Below are positions 61,826 through 64,000 of a stretch of 64,000 nt of DNA, piece after piece. Every line of letters begins with the position of its first letter. The stretch's first letter is position 1. The position numbers were made by a program, and so were the translations under genes. The notes beneath the pieces are model-generated. The model had not been told where the DNA came from. It was given only the letters and a program-made list of their open reading frames with translations, and searched no databases. Source of the stretch: VAZQ01 sp963721005 (GTDB lineage: Bacteria; Pseudomonadota; Alphaproteobacteria; Rhizobiales; Xanthobacteraceae); NCBI GenBank assembly GCA_963721005.1, contig CAVRHR010000004.1, forward strand, positions 992,001 through 1,056,000, in the 5' to 3' direction.

Positions 61826-62977
61826 TCATTTATGCAACATCGGCGTTCGGGAAGAAGCTGCTGCCGATTCAGGCGGCGAGATTGAAAACGCAAGCCACAT
61901 GCTCCACCCGCTTGCGCGGTTCTCGGCGCCAAAGTCGCCGTAGCCTTTCAAATTTACGTATCCCTGCAATTTCCCGACCGGAAAACTGTATCCGACCTGT
62001 GCGCCGAGTCCGGCGACGCGCGACTGGAAACAGCCGATCCTGTCGCCAGACCCGCTGTCGCAGCCGAGCTCGCTGTAAAAATATCCTACCGGTCCGACGA
62101 ATAGGTCGTCAGTCAAATACCTCGACGCCCCCCAATCCAAATGAAAATCGACGCCACTTTGGTAATCGGTGCTGGAGTTTATGAGATTGTAGGTTAGCCC
62201 ACCGACGGCCGAGAATTCGTATCCGGTATCATAGTTCAAATAGGTGTAACCCCCACCGACGTCCATCGCTCCGTGTCCTAGGCCGATATTCGACAGCCGG
62301 GTCGATTGATATGCACCAACCGGTACGTTTCCCGTCCCATAAACCATGAAATTGTGGACGCCCTTGTTCCAATACAGCGTTGCAAGCGGAGACAGGTCGC
62401 CAAATCCGGTCACCGAGTCGCTGATGCTGTCGGAGCGCACCAAGGTAACGGGACCCAGGGTCGTCGTCAGCGTCCCCGCCAGAGCGGTGCTCGATCGGTC
62501 CAGCACACTCGACACGCTCACGACCGCGCGCGCGCCCAGAATCGGCGTTGCGAATGCGTAGCTCGGCGAAACCGTGATGGTGTCGCTGACGGCATTAACA
62601 GTGGCACTCAGGTTGGCCTTCAGGTTCGGGTCGAGCCTGCCGATGGAAATTTCTCGTGCGGCTGCCACCACGCCTCCAGAGATCGTCGGCACATGAGTGT
62701 AGGTAGCCGCAAATGACCATCCAGGCGCGTCGGGCACGGCCGCCAGACTGTCATACGTGCCGGGCTGCCAGAAGCTGCCGCCGCCCTCGTCGGCACGCGA
62801 AAGGCTCGGTATTCCCGTAACGGCAGCAAGAACAAGCGTTGCGACCATGCCGGACGCTTGGAGAATTTGGGCAGATCTCGTACTGCCGCGCATCGAAACA
62901 AGATCTCGATACATCATTGCCACCATGGTGAGTCGAGCGTCAATGTTGGATGAAAGCACAAACTTCAAGCTGGGCAT
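61826..62977 (-). CDS. SphA/MetA-pathway-type outer-membrane protein, copy 2
   Basis: A 383-residue paralogue of 56294-57442 with the same landmarks: RADEGGGSFWQPGTYDSLAAVPDAPGW, ISIGRLDPNLKANLSATVNA, GHGAMDVGGGYTYLNYDTGYEFSAVGGLTYN, CDSGSGDRIGCFQSRVAGLGAQVG and LQGYVNLKGYGDF. It is more diverged than the neighbouring barrel copies, so the pair is older. Its leader contains several possible starts (62977, 62923, 62893). Confidence 0.85.
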   Translation of the reverse strand: MPSLKFVLSSNIDARLTMVAMMYRDLVSMRGSTRSAQILQASGMVATLVLAAVTGIPSLSRADEGGGSFWQPGTYDSLAAVPDAPGWSFAATYTHVPTISGGVVAAAREISIGRLDPNLKANLSATVNAVSDTITVSPSYAFATPILGARAVVSVSSVLDRSSTALAGTLTTTLGPVTLVRSDSISDSVTGFGDLSPLATLYWNKGVHNFMVYGTGNVPVGAYQSTRLSNIGLGHGAMDVGGGYTYLNYDTGYEFSAVGGLTYNLINSSTDYQSGVDFHLDWGASRYLTDDLFVGPVGYFYSELGCDSGSGDRIGCFQSRVAGLGAQVGYSFPVGKLQGYVNLKGYGDFGAENRASGWSMWLAFSISPPESAAASSRTPMLHK

Positions 62978-63239
62978 AGATCGCTGCCTTCAAATGCGGT
63001 TGCCGCCATCCGGCGGCGGCGGCGGGCCCGAGGCCATTTCTCTATTTGTTGGATTGTACTTAAGGATAATACCGCCTGAAGCGGCCCGGGCTTAAAAGCG
63101 CCTGCGCCGAATGTCCTCCGCAATCGCGGGCTGGTAACAAAACGACGCCGAGGAAGGGGGGCGCTGCCGTCAGACACTTGGCGAGTTGGCGGACATCATG
63201 CCGAGACGTACCACACCTGTGCTCCGTTAGACAAGTGCG

Positions 63240-64000
63240 ATGACAAAAACGCGACAGCACACGGCCGTCGTCAACCGGCCGCAAGGGCTGACTGACGCGA
63301 TCGGCCTCGCCGTGATTGTCGGCATTGCCTATTTCCTCTCAGCCCGACTGAGCCTTGCTTTGTTGACAAAACCTGATGGCGTCGCGGTGTTCTGGCCCGC
63401 CTCGGGTGTCGCTGCCGGCGTCCTGATCGCGCTTGGGCCCGGTGCGCGATTGCCGGTCGCGGCGGGGGCGATGGTCGCGACCATCGTGGCCAATCTGTTG
63501 GGCGACCGAACGCTCTTGAGCTCAATCGTCTTCGGCTTCTGTAATGCGGGGGAAGCCGTGCTCACGGCATGGCTCATCGAGCGCTATTTCTGTTCGGGTT
63601 TCAGCCTCGGCCAGTTGCGCCATGTGCTGGGTCTGCTGGCGGCGGCGGTCGTCGGAACCGCCGTTTCGGGGATCGGCGGAACCCTGGGCTTCAAGTACTT
63701 CCACGGTTCGACCGCACCGGTCCTGACCACCTGGCAGCACTGGTTCGCATCCGATGCGCTCGGCATCGTCACGGTCGCGCCGCTGTTGATCGGGCTCGCC
63801 GCCGCGGCGCGCGAGCGACCGCCGCAAGGCGAGGTCATCGAAGGCAGCTTGGCGCTCGTGGCGTTGTCCGTATTGGGCGGACTTGTTATTTATACCGCGG
63901 GAGCCTTGGGCGACTGTGGCTCCTATCGCCCTGCTGTTTCCGCTGCTGCTGTGGCTTGCAGCGCGTTGTCGACCGGTCTTCGCCTCGGCGGCCGCGTTCA
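63240..64000 (+). CDS. MASE1-domain sensor protein, partial (window end) and probably frameshifted
   Basis: From ATG 63240: GLAVIVGIAYFLSARLSLALL, GVAVFWPASGVAAGVLIALG, then WQHWFASDALGIVTVAPLL, the MASE1 membrane sensor signature. Near 63,905 the family sequence (VAPIALLFPLLLWLAARCRP) moves to the next frame, while the first frame continues as nonsense-like sequence. MASE1 is normally followed by a kinase or GGDEF/EAL output domain, outside the window. Confidence 0.7.
   Translation, partial: MTKTRQHTAVVNRPQGLTDAIGLAVIVGIAYFLSARLSLALLTKPDGVAVFWPASGVAAGVLIALGPGARLPVAAGAMVATIVANLLGDRTLLSSIVFGFCNAGEAVLTAWLIERYFCSGFSLGQLRHVLGLLAAAVVGTAVSGIGGTLGFKYFHGSTAPVLTTWQHWFASDALGIVTVAPLLIGLAAAARERPPQGEVIEGSLALVALSVLGGLVIYTAGALGDCGSYRPAVSAAAVACSALSTGLRLGGRV

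Overview
The window is GC-rich alphaproteobacterial DNA, most likely Hyphomicrobiales close to Bradyrhizobium or Rhodopseudomonas. This rests on the core gene order (glmM, serC-serA, purA, rpoH, rluD), the many 'AADLP'-type outer-membrane barrel proteins, FixJ/ChvI-type regulators and promoters of the EcfG type. All family assignments are from reading the sequence; no database search was run.

Layout. (1) 1-14.2 kb is a conserved core block: the start of an L-lactate dehydrogenase-like gene, glmM, two outer-membrane barrels, serC-serA behind a structured leader, purA, a frameshifted single-pass membrane protein, rpoH, rluD, a small membrane protein and a RidA-like protein, ending in tRNA-Glu(CTC). 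(2) 14.2-18.5 kb, right after the tRNA, holds an HNH-endonuclease remnant, a GreA/GreB-like factor, an exonuclease III, a pair of small phasin-like proteins and an AI-2E-type transporter split by a 310-bp IS200/IS605-like insertion. (3) 19.3-29.1 kb is an envelope and stress region: a four-gene operon with overlapping ends (DUF883-like, holin-like, DUF3618-like), YihY, DUF1328, an SDR plus a basic peptide, DUF4112, a PHA-granule protein and a His-rich secreted protein. At least three of these carry GGAAC-N16-(C/G)GTT promoters of the general stress response. (4) 23-36 kb is interleaved with gene remnants (TctC, xanthine dehydrogenase, LigD, XRE regulator, four zinc-ribbon copies), a 194-bp IS21-like MITE and many very small genes; it ends in two tandem tyrosine recombinases at 35.4-37.4 kb.

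(5) 37.5-51.8 kb runs entirely on the minus strand. It holds a ChvI-like regulator, an ECF sigma factor with a small membrane partner, four receiver or FixJ-type proteins, two large histidine kinases, an octaheme cytochrome with HEAT and TPR repeats, a Cys-containing small secreted protein, a frameshifted Tat-type HAD phosphatase and an arylsulfatase. Gene order suggests a sensing circuit next to periplasmic oxidation and sulfate/phosphate-ester chemistry (inference). (6) 52-64 kb holds a leaderless L,D-transpeptidase, a decayed MASE4 kinase, a DUF4239 protein, a second and deleted sulfatase, a catalase-like chimera, two SphA-type outer-membrane proteins, and two almost identical copies of an outer-membrane barrel in inverted orientation, one of them frameshifted. 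The window closes inside a MASE1 sensor gene.

The core enzymes are intact, while the accessory part contains many single-base frameshifts. Either the accessory DNA is decaying or the assembly has indel errors; several entries below depend on which is true.
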